A stretch of 64,000 nucleotides of DNA from positions 6,596,026 to 6,660,025 of the forward strand of contig JAAHII010000001.1 in NCBI GenBank assembly GCA_010671905.1, given 5' to 3'. Origin of the DNA: Leptolyngbya sp. SIOISBB (lineage in GTDB: Bacteria; Cyanobacteriota; Cyanobacteriia; Phormidesmidales; Phormidesmidaceae). The notes below the pieces were generated by a model. That model did no database searches, had not been told where the DNA came from, and worked only from the letters and a program-made list of their open reading frames with translations. Shown here one piece after another: positions 37,401 through 46,389 of the stretch (positions are counted from its first letter, which is position 1; the number at the start of each line of letters is the position of its first letter). The position numbers and the translations under genes are program-made.

Positions 37401-37919
37401 ATGTCACTACCTCGTTTTACCTTTGAGTTAGCCCAGACTCCCCAAGATGTTCGCGCCTATTTTCGCCTGCGCCGTTCGATCTTTTGCGAAGAACAAAATC
37501 TGTTTGATCGCGATGACATTGATGACATCGATGCCACGGCCTATCCCATCATCGCGGTGGAACACGATATTCTGGCAGGTCGCCGGATCGTGGGGGTAGT
37601 CCGCATCTACGAAACGGAAACGCGGTTTTGGTACGGCGGACGACTGGGGGTGCATCAGGATTATCGGCGCGTCGGTCGTATTGGTAAGGGGCTCATCCAG
37701 AAGGCCGTGACGACGGCCAATGGCTGGGGGTGCGATCGCTTTCTCGCCACCGTGCAATTGGCCAACGTGCGCTTTTTCAAACGCTTGCACTGGGAGTCTT
37801 TGGAAAAGATCTCGGTGTGCGATCGTCCTCACCATTTGATGGAAGCCGACCTCAACTTCTACCCCCCCAGTGACGAAGCTCGCCCTCGGGTGCCGACTGT
37901 TATTCGCCAGGTTTCCTAA
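37401..37919 (+). CDS. GNAT-family protein, MSMEG_0567 type (Nit1 cluster)
   Basis: A 172-residue acetyltransferase-fold protein. The N-terminal VRAYFRLRRSIFCEEQNLF and the motif GGRLGVHQDYRRVGRIGKGL (acetyl-CoA loop region) match the MSMEG_0567 family, always found with this nitrilase cluster. The acceptor is unknown. The next gene begins three bases after its stop, so translation is probably linked. Confidence 0.9.
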   Translation: MSLPRFTFELAQTPQDVRAYFRLRRSIFCEEQNLFDRDDIDDIDATAYPIIAVEHDILAGRRIVGVVRIYETETRFWYGGRLGVHQDYRRVGRIGKGLIQKAVTTANGWGCDRFLATVQLANVRFFKRLHWESLEKISVCDRPHHLMEADLNFYPPSDEARPRVPTVIRQVS

Positions 37920-37922
37920 ATC

Positions 37923-38921
37923 ATGGCTGGGGGAAAATTACCGCAGAGCCTCACCCAGTTAGCCACTCAGTTACGTCAGACCCTGGGCATTCAGCATAAG
38001 CGCGATATCCAGACGGCTGCTGATCGGTTGGGGGGCTGGGTTACCAGCACGGCAGATCAACAGCCCATTCACCTGGGGGATGATTGTGCCGCCATTCCCG
38101 ATGGCGACGGTTATTTATTGCTCGCCGCAGAAGGCCTGTGGCCGTTGCTGGTGGAGGCCGATCCCTGGTTTGCCGGTTGGTGTGCAGTCTTAGTCAACGT
38201 GAGCGATATCTACGCCATGGGCGGGCGACCCATCGCCGTGGTCGATGCCCTGTGGAGTCAGTCTATCGAGGCCACTAATACCCTATGGAAAGGGATGTTG
38301 GCGGCTTCTCAGGCGTTTAATGTCCCGATTGTGGGAGGCCATACTAACTGCCACAGCCCCTATGAAGCGATCGCTGTCGCCATCCTCGGACGCGCCCAAA
38401 AGCTGCTGACGAGTTTTAACGCTCAACCGGGGGATGTGCTGGTGTTGGTAGCGGATTTTGAGGGCCAGCCCCACGCCAAATATCCATTTTGGGATGCCGC
38501 CACGATGAAAGCACCGGCTGATTTGCAGGCCAACCTAGCCTTACTGCCCCAACTCGCAGAGTCTGGCCTGTGTGACACCGCAAAGGATATCAGCATGGGC
38601 GGCATCATTGGCACCACTCTCATGCTGCTAGAAACCTCTGGATGTGGGGCCATCCTGGATCTTGACGCCATTCCCTGTCCGTCAACTTTAGCCCTCGAAG
38701 AGTGGCTCATCAGTTTTCCCAGTTATGGCTTTTTGTTGAGCGTCCGCCCGGAAAACCTGGCAGCCGTGCAGTCACTTTTTTACTTACGTCAGCTGGTCTG
38801 TGAAGCCATTGGCAGCGTCACTCTCGACCACAAACTGAGCCTGCAGCAGGCCGGTGAATGCCTGGAGTTTTGGGATTTGCAGCAAGATAGCCTGACGGGA
38901 TTTAGGGGAGGGAGAGGCTAG
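37923..38921 (+). CDS. AIR synthase-like protein, sll0787 family (Nit1 cluster)
   Basis: A 332-residue member of the PurM/AIR synthase-related ATP-binding superfamily. Landmarks include LGDDCAAIPDGDGYLLLAAE near residue 55, VNVSDIYAMGGRPIAVVDAL near 95 and GGHTNCHSP, which form the ATP/metal site in PurM, SelD and ThiL relatives. Family members use ATP to activate or phosphorylate a small molecule, but the substrate here is unknown. It overlaps functionally with the GNAT before it and the glycosyltransferase seven bases after it. Confidence 0.9.
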   Translation: MAGGKLPQSLTQLATQLRQTLGIQHKRDIQTAADRLGGWVTSTADQQPIHLGDDCAAIPDGDGYLLLAAEGLWPLLVEADPWFAGWCAVLVNVSDIYAMGGRPIAVVDALWSQSIEATNTLWKGMLAASQAFNVPIVGGHTNCHSPYEAIAVAILGRAQKLLTSFNAQPGDVLVLVADFEGQPHAKYPFWDAATMKAPADLQANLALLPQLAESGLCDTAKDISMGGIIGTTLMLLETSGCGAILDLDAIPCPSTLALEEWLISFPSYGFLLSVRPENLAAVQSLFYLRQLVCEAIGSVTLDHKLSLQQAGECLEFWDLQQDSLTGFRGGRG

Positions 38922-38928
38922 GACTGCC

Positions 38929-40101
38929 ATGAAAATTGCCTTGCTCACCTATGCCACCAAGCCACGAGGCAGCGTCATCCACACGTTAGAATTGGCCACC
39001 GCCCTGGCCGGTTTGGGGCACCACGTCTGCATCTTTGCTCTGGATAAGGACGGTCGTGGCTTTGAGCAACCGCCCCTCTGTGCCGTGCAACTGGTCCCGG
39101 CAGCCCCCGCACCTCAAGATATCGACGCCCTGATTCAGCAGCGGATTCAAGAATTTGTGGATTTTCTGACCCCAATGCCGGAGCAATTTGATATCTACCA
39201 CGCGCAAGATTGCATCGGGGCCAATGCCCTGCTGGCGCTACGATCTCAGCAAACCATTCCCCACATCGTGCGCACTGTCCACCATGTGGAAGATTACCGC
39301 AGCCCCTATTTGCAGCAATGCCAGGATAAATCCATCCGCCAGCCCGATCTTTGCCTGTGCGTCAGCGATCGCTGGCAGCAGACCTTGCTGGCCGATTACG
39401 GCATTACCGCCCCCCGCGTGCTTAACGGGGTAAATCTAGAGCGGTTCTCAGCTACGGTGTCGGGTGCCGAAGCGGCTCTCAAACAACGGTACGGGTTGAG
39501 TGGTGCGCCGATTTATCTCACCGTGGGCGGCATTGAACCGCGCAAAAATTCCATCCACCTACTGCAAGCCTTTGCCCAAGTACTAGCCAGGTATCCCTCT
39601 GCGCAGCTAGTGATTGCGGGTGGGGCCACCCTATTCGACTATCAGCCCTATCGCGATCGCTTCTTTGCGGTGGCCAAAACCTTGGGGATAGAAGTCGGCC
39701 AATCGCTAATGCTGACGGGGGTCGTACCCGCCGAGGATTTGCCAGTACTGTATCGCTGCGCCGACGTCTTTTGCTTTCCCTCTAATCAAGAAGGGTGGGG
39801 GTTGGTGGTGTTAGAAGCGATCGCGTCAGGCCTGCCAGTCATCGTCTCTGATTGCGCTCCCTTTACGGAATTTTTGTCTCCCAATCAGGCACTCTGGGCA
39901 CAGCCTGATCAACCGGATACAATTGCGATCGCCATGACTCAAGCCGTCTCCCGCGATTGCCAACCCATGATTGAGCGGAGTCGCACCATCCTGCCCCATT
40001 ACAGTTGGCAGCATTCCGCAAAACTACACGAAATCCAATATCGTCAGTTGATACTCACCCGTTCCAGATCCCGTTTGCGCTCTCCAGAGGGAGCCGCCTA
40101 A
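38929..40101 (+). CDS. Glycosyltransferase family 4 protein, MSMEG_0565 type (Nit1 cluster)
   Basis: A 390-residue GT-B fold glycosyltransferase. The N-terminal glycine-containing acceptor loop (TYATKPRGSVIHTLELATAL) and the C-terminal nucleotide-sugar site (PSNQEGWGLVVLEAIASGLP, with the E-x7-E motif) are both intact. TVGGIEPRKN begins the donor domain. The MSMEG_0565 family is a fixed member of Nit1 clusters, which suggests that the pathway product or intermediate is glycosylated. The nature of sugar and acceptor is unknown. Confidence 0.9.
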   Translation: MKIALLTYATKPRGSVIHTLELATALAGLGHHVCIFALDKDGRGFEQPPLCAVQLVPAAPAPQDIDALIQQRIQEFVDFLTPMPEQFDIYHAQDCIGANALLALRSQQTIPHIVRTVHHVEDYRSPYLQQCQDKSIRQPDLCLCVSDRWQQTLLADYGITAPRVLNGVNLERFSATVSGAEAALKQRYGLSGAPIYLTVGGIEPRKNSIHLLQAFAQVLARYPSAQLVIAGGATLFDYQPYRDRFFAVAKTLGIEVGQSLMLTGVVPAEDLPVLYRCADVFCFPSNQEGWGLVVLEAIASGLPVIVSDCAPFTEFLSPNQALWAQPDQPDTIAIAMTQAVSRDCQPMIERSRTILPHYSWQHSAKLHEIQYRQLILTRSRSRLRSPEGAA

Positions 40102-40134
40102 GTCTCTGCAAACCTTGCACCAAAGCCTTTAATT

Positions 40135-40158
40135 CCGAATTCCGCACTCCGAATTCCG
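40135..40158. repeat. Heptanucleotide tandem repeat (STRR-type)
   Basis: CCGAATT, CCGCACT and CCGAATT in direct succession followed by CCG. Same family as 5083-5114 and 43725-43755. It lies between the glycosyltransferase and the last gene of the nitrilase cluster. Confidence 0.65.
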
Positions 40159-40187
40159 TTTTTGCCGTTTATTGAAACTTCAAACCC

Positions 40188-40475
40188 ATGCCTGAAATCC
40201 GTTTCCAAGTTCAATGGCCCGATGGCTCTCAAGAAATCTGCTACTCGCCCTCCCTGGTGGTGAAAGACTATTTTGTACCAGGTGAAAGCTATGGGTTGGA
40301 AGACTTTTTAGAGCGATCTCGCACTGCCTTAAAGATTGCTAGTGAGCGGGTTCAGGCCAAATATGGGTTTCCCTGTAGTCGGGCGTTGGGGCAACTGCAT
40401 CAAATTGAATACCGCGCCGCCCAATATACAAGTCTGGATACTCCACAGGTGAGTTTATTGCACTTCATCGAGTAA
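40188..40475 (+). CDS. MSMEG_0570-family nitrogen-starvation response protein
   Basis: A 95-residue small protein of the MSMEG_0570 family, the last member of the nitrilase cluster. PEIRFQVQWPDGSQEICYSP and VVKDYFVPGESYGLEDFLER are the diagnostic segments. No activity is known. The gap of 86 bases from the glycosyltransferase contains a heptamer repeat, but the direction and order suggest one operon. Confidence 0.88.
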   Translation: MPEIRFQVQWPDGSQEICYSPSLVVKDYFVPGESYGLEDFLERSRTALKIASERVQAKYGFPCSRALGQLHQIEYRAAQYTSLDTPQVSLLHFIE

Positions 40476-41481
40476 AGCCGTTCAGGTAATCTCAGCTTCC
40501 ATCCCCAACTGAGAGCCTCCACTTCTGCTGATCGCCCCTCCTGCGAGAAGAGTATTCTGAATGCGGTCATAGCAAGCTGTCATGGGCTCAGACCAGTTCA
40601 GAGCCCTGAAACTCCGATTCAATGGGAAATTGACGCTGCCGAATCACGAGATGAACCTACCTACAGAGAAAAACGCCACTCGTCTTAAAGACCATCGGTT
40701 ATTACAAACGCACGTGCACCTATTACAGTTGAATCTGGGGGGGTAGGACGAATTAAAGTCCTGTTGTCCCTAACTGCGGTGTACAGCGGCTCTCGCTCCT
40801 GTAAGGTGCAGTGTAAGCCCTGAAATCCTTGCTGTTATTGAGTCTCAAATCTGAATCCGTACCTCACCCAACAGGGAAACGCTGTATGTCATTAGCAACT
40901 AGATGAAACAAAAATGCACCAGCAGCAAGCTCGATCAATGCAACCAATTACATTGATGCGCAACCGAAATTGGAAGGCTCATGTGCTTCAGGATTCTTGT
41001 CGAATGAACCGTTCAAAACTCTGTCCTAGGTCAATTTTTGACGGAGGTTTGCGTTGCATGTTGGAATCAATAGCAATATCAGTCTAGTTTTTAGAAACTG
41101 CCAATAGCCAACATAATTCGACTCTAACGATGGTTCATTAGCAAGCTTATCAGCCCAGGGAAAACTTGAGTTTACCAAAGGCAGCATGGGGCATCTTCGC
41201 AGAAAACGTCCGAATCAGTAAACGCAATTATGACTACTTAAAAAAATGTTCGACTAAGCAAATTCATCTAATTATCTACCATTTTCTTATTGACAAGCTC
41301 GGTAAATAGAGAAGCTATTGCTATTTATACTTAGAGCTTACATTATGGCATCTTGTTGGGGGCGCTATAGTGTTGGTTTTCATGATATATAGGGAATAAT
41401 TTATTAGCGAAATTTAAATAAGTTTGATCACATACAGGCGTTACCAGATTTGCCCAATTGCTTCTGTCGGTACTTGATCTA
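40476..41481. other. One-kilobase non-coding region
   Basis: No convincing reading frame, repeat, tRNA or RNA motif is visible in about 1 kb. The last 350 bases are strongly AT-rich. It may contain the 3' end of the nitrilase operon transcript and a promoter for the next small gene. Confidence 0.35.
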
Positions 41482-41748
41482 ATGTCAATTCCTCATCTTG
41501 CTCCGGCTTCGCAACTTAAAATATTCAAATTCTATGATAACCATCGAATCCATGAAGCCATCATATACGACCAGGTGATCATGAGACTAGCCAAAGTGTT
41601 TCCGGCAGAGCGACGGGATGAGGCTTATCAATTTGCCATGTCTCTCAGTCAGGGCTACTCCACTGTGTTGTCTCCAGCTACGGATGTCTATCGTGTTTGG
41701 GTCGATATTCGCTGTCGCGATAATTTCGAGTTGTCCTTCCCATTGTGA
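41482..41748 (+). CDS. Small conserved-looking hypothetical protein
   Basis: An 88-residue soluble protein from ATG 41482 (MSIPHLAPASQLKIFKFYDN). The amino-acid composition and the segment VYRVWVDIRCRDNFELSF look like a real small domain. I do not recognise the function. An in-frame upstream TTG would add eight residues. It lies alone between long non-coding stretches. Confidence 0.5.
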   Translation: MSIPHLAPASQLKIFKFYDNHRIHEAIIYDQVIMRLAKVFPAERRDEAYQFAMSLSQGYSTVLSPATDVYRVWVDIRCRDNFELSFPL

Positions 41749-42382
41749 GGATGGATTCGTTGCTGTTTGTGTAGGGATACAACCATCCATGCGGATAGAG
41801 GGCTAGGGTAACTCTTGAAAAAGAAAATGCTCCTTTAAAGTGTGTGATAGTTGAGCATTTTAGACCGTTTTTAACTTAGTTATGAAAGCCTGTCTAGTTG
41901 CTCTACTGGAAGGTACTTTTTTAAGGCCATCTGAGTATCGGTAGTTCTGGTCCGTCACTTGAAATGTCGGCAATCATGCTGCTTACTTCGAAAGTCTGAA
42001 CCGAGGTTGGCTCATAAGGTTTGTGACGCATCAAAACTTGATAGAGTGCTTGCTGGGTAGATCGAGGAGTCATTTTGGAGCCACTGAGCGAAAACTTTTA
42101 AAGTTAATCTGCGATCGCTCTATTCATAGATTGGCTGAATTATTGTGTTCAGCGTTTGAGGTCATTGCAACCTTGGACAAAAGGAGACGTTTCCTTGTAT
42201 CAGGATCGCATTTGTGGTTGGCCCCTAATTCAAGCTGTGGTTTGCGAGCCGCCAACGGTGCTTGACAGATAAGTTTGCAGGTTGAGGGACTGGGGCGATC
42301 GCGGCTAAATTCATCCACTGATGAGTGAGCGTGTTGTGCTGCCTTAGGATGAATAGAGTGAGCAACTTTGAATGGCAGCATC
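41749..42382. other. Intergenic region, nothing recognised
   Basis: About 630 bases with no convincing gene. The frame at 42023-42265 has poor codon use and no ribosome site and is not accepted. Confidence 0.35.
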
Positions 42383-42808
42383 ATGGATAAGGCTGAACAA
42401 CTAGTCCGCATGGCGGAAGATGAATTGACCCAATACAGTACAGAAGCCCGCAAAATTGAAAAGCTGCGGCGTAAATTTGGCTTCGCCGTGCCCTATCGTG
42501 AGCAAAAAACGATTCGCGACCAGGTTGAGGCTGAGATTCCGACCAATTTCATCGCTCGGTTGGTAGAAAACAATCGGCAAACCGTGGCCTTACCATTTTG
42601 GGGCATTGGGGGGCTGGGCCTGTTGATTGGCATCTCTTTTCGTCAGCCGCTAGACATTATTGCCACGGGCATTGGATTTTATGTGGCCTTTCAACTACAA
42701 AAGTGGGGCTGGGAGCTGGAGGCCAAGCGATTGGTCGTCAAGACCTTCGACGACATTGAGGCCAGCATCCAAGCGGAAAGAGCCGAGGCCACCACCCCAG
42801 AAACTTAA
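42383..42808 (+). CDS. Hypothetical membrane protein with two helices
   Basis: A 141-residue protein from ATG 42383. The N-terminal half is charged and helical (DELTQYSTEARKIEKLRRKF), followed by two close hydrophobic segments (VALPFWGIGGLGLLIGISF and LDIIATGIGFYVAFQLQKWG), and a charged tail. It is probably anchored in the inner or thylakoid membrane as a hairpin with both ends on the cytoplasmic side. A TTG at 42368 could add five residues. The family and function are unknown. Confidence 0.6.
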   Translation: MDKAEQLVRMAEDELTQYSTEARKIEKLRRKFGFAVPYREQKTIRDQVEAEIPTNFIARLVENNRQTVALPFWGIGGLGLLIGISFRQPLDIIATGIGFYVAFQLQKWGWELEAKRLVVKTFDDIEASIQAERAEATTPET

Positions 42809-43042
42809 AAGATGGCCCCAAGGTTACCGTTGCCTGAGGGTGCCACTAAGAGAATATCAGTTGCATTTGTCCAAGCTCAGTCATCGATGATGACGCCATC
42901 AATACCGGTAATTCGGATGTGGGCTTAGCCTAAGTCCATGGGTTTGAGGGATTGTAATATTAAAGACTTTCCAAATATGCCGCCGCCATGACCACGGTTC
43001 CGATACGGTCAGTAGAGTTTGAGTATTGAGGGAAAAACGATC

Positions 43043-43609
43043 ATGAAGCGATTGGTGTTGAGCACCTTGACGTTGGCGAGTTTGACAGCTGTGGTTTCGA
43101 TGACTAAGGCAACCGTTGCAGAGACGCAAGTCGCGATCGCGGATCCTGATACTTCGGCCAAAATTGTGCTGCCTGATCGCCGAGTTTGCCGTTACGTTGG
43201 GCCAGACCCCCGAACCCGTGATTTGGGTGACCCTGTGACCTATGATTGCGGCGATGATCGAGGACTGCGCGGAGCAGTCCAGATTGACGGTGTCTATATG
43301 ACCGTTGACCGTGAAGGGCCAGAAAACCTGGATCGGGACGCCATCATCGAAAGCCAAGATATTCGCTTTTTGATCGAAGAAATTGTGTTGGTTGATGGCA
43401 CGGTGTGCGCATTTGCTGGAGAAGGTGCCACTCTGGCCTTTGAGGGTAAGCGTCTCAACTACACTTGCGGCAACCCTGTTGTGGGCCTCATTGGCGATAT
43501 CGAAAGTCAGGCAGGCGGTGTCTTTCGGGTTGAAAAAGCGAAGCTTGACGGTACAATGCTGGACTCTAGCGAAATGATGACCATCCGACGATTTGGCGCA
43601 GCAAAATAG
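43043..43609 (+). CDS. Exported hypothetical protein with two cysteine pairs
   Basis: A 188-residue secreted protein. The signal peptide is MKRLVLSTLTLASLTAVVSM with probable cleavage after ATVAE or nearby. The mature part seems to be two similar beta-rich halves, each with a Cys pair about 25 residues apart (RRVCRYVG ... TYDCGDD and GTVCAFAG ... NYTCGN). That suggests an internal duplication with two disulfides. No known family is recognised. ATG 43043 is preferred over the frame start at 43019, because the signal peptide begins there. Confidence 0.6.
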   Translation: MKRLVLSTLTLASLTAVVSMTKATVAETQVAIADPDTSAKIVLPDRRVCRYVGPDPRTRDLGDPVTYDCGDDRGLRGAVQIDGVYMTVDREGPENLDRDAIIESQDIRFLIEEIVLVDGTVCAFAGEGATLAFEGKRLNYTCGNPVVGLIGDIESQAGGVFRVEKAKLDGTMLDSSEMMTIRRFGAAK

Positions 43610-44003
43610 GCTCATAACGTCGGTTAGTGGCGGTTAGTTCGCTTGAAGAACCTCGTATAGCGAGCCGCAGTTTGGTGAGATTACTCCAGATCGCCGTAAT
43701 CACCGTCTGACAAATCATTCACTTCCGAATTCCGACCTCAGCATTCCGAATTCTGCTATAGAAGACTTCAGGTAAACTGGTCGGTGCTGACATTTTAGAG
43801 GCCAGGATTCATGTTCTTGATGCTTGCTGATGGATGCTGGCAGGGTTGCCGTTAACGGCTCATCATGACAACGACTTGCTAAGCGACTGTACGGCAAACC
43901 GATGAAATCGTTGTCTGGAGTTTCTACCAAAATGCCGATCTGAATCACCCCTTAGAATGGAATAATACAAGTTTAACGTTTGTAAAATTTCGGCTATTAA
44001 TTT
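43610..44003. promoter_or_regulatory. Upstream region of psb28 with a heptamer repeat
   Basis: About 390 bases without a gene. The heptamers CCGAATT, CCGACCT, CAGCATT and CCGAATT run from 43725 to 43752. The psb28 promoter should lie in the last 100 bases; GAATAATAC near 43960 is a possible -10 region. Confidence 0.4.
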
Positions 44004-44339
44004 ATGGCGCGTATTGAATTTGCTCGTGGTGTTGCAGAAGAAGTTATTCCCGATGTTCGGTTGACGAGAGCGCCCGACGGGAGTGATGGTACAGCGACTT
44101 TCTATTTTGATCATCCCAAAGCTTTCTCTGAAGACGAAGGGGTCGAGATCACCGGCATGTACATGGTGGACGAAGAAGGTGAGTTAGTCACCCGCGAAGT
44201 TAAAGGCAAATTTATCGACGGTAGGCCTGCAGGCATTGAAGCTTTGTATGTGATGAAGGACAAGCTTGAGTGGGAGCGGTTCATGCGGTTTATGAATCGC
44301 TATGCCGAACAAAATGGTTTGGGCTTTACCAAGAGCTAG
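44004..44339 (+). CDS. psb28: Photosystem II assembly factor Psb28
   Basis: A 111-residue cytoplasmic/thylakoid-surface protein that binds PSII assembly intermediates near CP47 and is not in the mature complex. The sequence is typical from end to end: [51 protein letters not shown], and the C-terminal [19 protein letters not shown]. The length is as in other cyanobacteria. moaB begins five bases after the stop, so the two are co-transcribed, as in some other genomes. Confidence 0.95.
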   Translation: MARIEFARGVAEEVIPDVRLTRAPDGSDGTATFYFDHPKAFSEDEGVEITGMYMVDEEGELVTREVKGKFIDGRPAGIEALYVMKDKLEWERFMRFMNRYAEQNGLGFTKS

Positions 44340-44344
44340 CAAAC

Positions 44345-44842
44345 ATGTCACAGCCCCATCCTGATGCTGCGGTTGTCGGGCAATGTGCCGTGTTGACGGT
44401 GAGTGATACGCGCACTCCCGAGACCGACAAAAGTGGGCACTTGATGCGATCGCGGCTCGCAGAAGCGCAGCATCAGGTAAGTGAGTATGCCTTGGTCAAA
44501 GATGAACCCGCGCAGGTTCGAGAACAAATCTTGACTTGGTTGGCAGCACCTGACATCCAGGCCATTTTGGTCAATGGGGGCACGGGGATTGCCGCGCATG
44601 ACACGACCTATGAGGCCATCTCGACTCTGCTTACCAAGACGTTGCCCGGTTTTGGCGAACTGTTTCGGATGTTGAGCTACGAGCAAATTGGCTCGCGGGC
44701 GCTGGCTTCACGGGCGATCGCCGGAGTCTGCTAGTCGACGTTAATTTTCTCCACCCCAGGCTCTAGTAAGGCTGTAGAGCTGGCGATGGAGCGGTTGATT
44801 TTGCCTGAGCTGATTCACCTCACGACGCAGATGCGCTCCTAG
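44345..44842 (+). pseudogene. moaB: Molybdenum cofactor biosynthesis protein MoaB, interrupted by an in-frame stop
   Basis: MoaB/MogA-type proteins adenylylate molybdopterin or assist molybdenum insertion. From ATG 44345 the sequence is typical: [56 protein letters not shown]. The frame hits TAG at 44732-44734, after 129 codons. The same frame then continues for 35 codons with a perfect family C-terminus ([20 protein letters not shown]) to TAG 44840-44842. One CAG-to-TAG change explains this. The conserved PGSS loop would be lost, so the truncated product is probably inactive unless the stop is read through or is an error. Confidence 0.85.
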
Positions 44843-44881
44843 TCAAACGGAGAGCCTGCGGTAACCTCCCTCCCTCACGGT

Positions 44882-45094
44882 TTATCCACCGCCCACGATG
44901 GTGACAATTTCTAAGCGATCGCCGGTTTGCAGGTAGGTCGTTTCCCAAAATTGGCGGTGTAAAATTTCGCCGTTATATTCCACAGCAACCAGTCTGGGGT
45001 TCAGGCCAATTTGCTGCAGATAGTCGGGCAGTAGCGTTTGGGCTGCACACTGGGCAGCTTCGCCATTGACATGTAGCTGAATCGACTGAGACAT
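44882..45094 (-). CDS. thiS: Sulfur carrier protein ThiS
   Basis: A 70-residue ubiquitin-like sulfur carrier for thiazole synthesis in thiamine biosynthesis. It ends in the required Gly-Gly (IVTIVGGG; here with one extra Gly), which is adenylylated and converted to thiocarboxylate. IQLHVNGEA and LEIVTIVGGG are typical. It lies 52 bases downstream of thiE on the same strand. Confidence 0.9.
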   Translation of the reverse strand: MSQSIQLHVNGEAAQCAAQTLLPDYLQQIGLNPRLVAVEYNGEILHRQFWETTYLQTGDRLEIVTIVGGG

Positions 45095-45146
45095 CTCAAA
45101 TACAACGAAATTAGATCATGCAGAAACAGTTGAATGAATGCCGAGA

Positions 45147-46244
45147 TCAAACTGGACTGATCTGAGCTTGCAAACGCGCTATCAGTTGTTGGCTCGTCGT
45201 TGTGGGGGCTTCGGCCGCCATCAGCGCTCGCACGATGGCGACGCGATCGCCCCCGGCAGCCATCACCTCATCCAGGTTTTGTGTATCAATACCGCCAATC
45301 GCAAAGAACGGCACGGAGGCATGGGCGGCGGCATAACGGACATATTCCAGCCCCGCAGCGGCTTTATTTGGTTTCGTTGGCGTTGCGTAGACCGGGCCAA
45401 CCCCGATGTAATCAGCGCCCTCGGCTAAAGCTTTAGCCATCTCTTCTGGGTTGGTGGTCGAGCGTCCAATGATTCGATCGCTCCCCAAGAGCTGACGAGC
45501 CGTCTCAATCGGCAAATCTTGCTGGCCCAAATGGACTCCATCCGCATCGACAGCCAGCGCTAAATCAACTCGATCGTTGATCAAAAACAACGCTCCATAC
45601 TGATGACATAAGGCCTTGAGCTGCTGGGCGATGACCAGGCGATCACAATCGTTGCCGGTTTTTTCGCGATATTGCACCAAAGGTAAGCCACCCTGCAAAG
45701 CCGCCTCTACCACCGACAGCAAATTAGGGGAAGGCGATGTTACCAGATACAGTTGTGCCTTGAGCAACTGCTGAAAGCGCTGATGTCCCATGATTGTGCT
45801 CTCTAGACTATAGATCTGGTAGCGCCATTGTTTGCAGGCGGCCGCCAGATCTGGCTGATGAATTTTGCCGAACTCTTCGAGCGATCGCAGGGCTTCTTCG
45901 ACGCGGCAAAAGTTGGCCTGTAAAACCTGGGTAACGCCCGTCCGAATCTGTTCTTGCGGATGGGTAATCGAGGTACCAGTATCATTCGGCGTATCGCGAG
46001 CAGCCCGCAAATCAGCCGTGTGCCACTGTCCCACACTTTGCCGTAAATGCTTGAACTTGTCTGTCAGCTCATGATGGTTGAGCCCAAAACGACACCAGTC
46101 TTCTAAGACGCGCATGCCTTCACGGGCGCGATCGAGATTAGCGTCCAAAATGCGGCGAACGGTGAGGTCTGTCGTAGACGCTGGTAAAGCGGAATGATTC
46201 ATGCCAACGGGGGATAACGATACTGCCATGCTAAAGAACATCAA
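45147..46244 (-). CDS. thiE: Thiamine phosphate synthase ThiE, two-domain cyanobacterial form
   Basis: Joins the pyrimidine and thiazole halves of thiamine phosphate. The N-terminal 145 residues form the extra helical domain seen in cyanobacterial ThiE (RRILDANLDRAREGMRVLED, then FCRVEEALRSLEEFGK). The C-terminal TIM barrel (about 160-360) has the family motifs (LFLINDRVDLALAVDADGVH, GRSTTNPEEMAKALAEGADY with the GPVYATPTK phosphate region). Possible starts are 46244, 46229 and 46202; the N-terminal domain itself begins after 46180. It forms a thiE-thiS operon. Confidence 0.93.
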   Translation of the reverse strand: MMFFSMAVSLSPVGMNHSALPASTTDLTVRRILDANLDRAREGMRVLEDWCRFGLNHHELTDKFKHLRQSVGQWHTADLRAARDTPNDTGTSITHPQEQIRTGVTQVLQANFCRVEEALRSLEEFGKIHQPDLAAACKQWRYQIYSLESTIMGHQRFQQLLKAQLYLVTSPSPNLLSVVEAALQGGLPLVQYREKTGNDCDRLVIAQQLKALCHQYGALFLINDRVDLALAVDADGVHLGQQDLPIETARQLLGSDRIIGRSTTNPEEMAKALAEGADYIGVGPVYATPTKPNKAAAGLEYVRYAAAHASVPFFAIGGIDTQNLDEVMAAGGDRVAIVRALMAAEAPTTTSQQLIARLQAQISPV

Positions 46245-46389
46245 CTTCCGGCTTGATCGCCAGGCAGACTAACTGTTTCGCTAGCGCAAGGTGACCAAGC
46301 AGGCACGGCCCAACTCACGATCAAGCGCTGCCACCACGGCAGCGATCGTCTGATAACTCGATGCCGTTTCAAAAGACTCTGCCGAGGCG

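Noticed and set aside
42023-42265. 80-residue frame
   Set aside because: Shadow-like composition, no ribosome site and stop codons in the expected flanks.
44879-46300. TPP riboswitch for thiE-thiS
   Set aside because: No CTGAGA-type conserved core was seen upstream of thiE.
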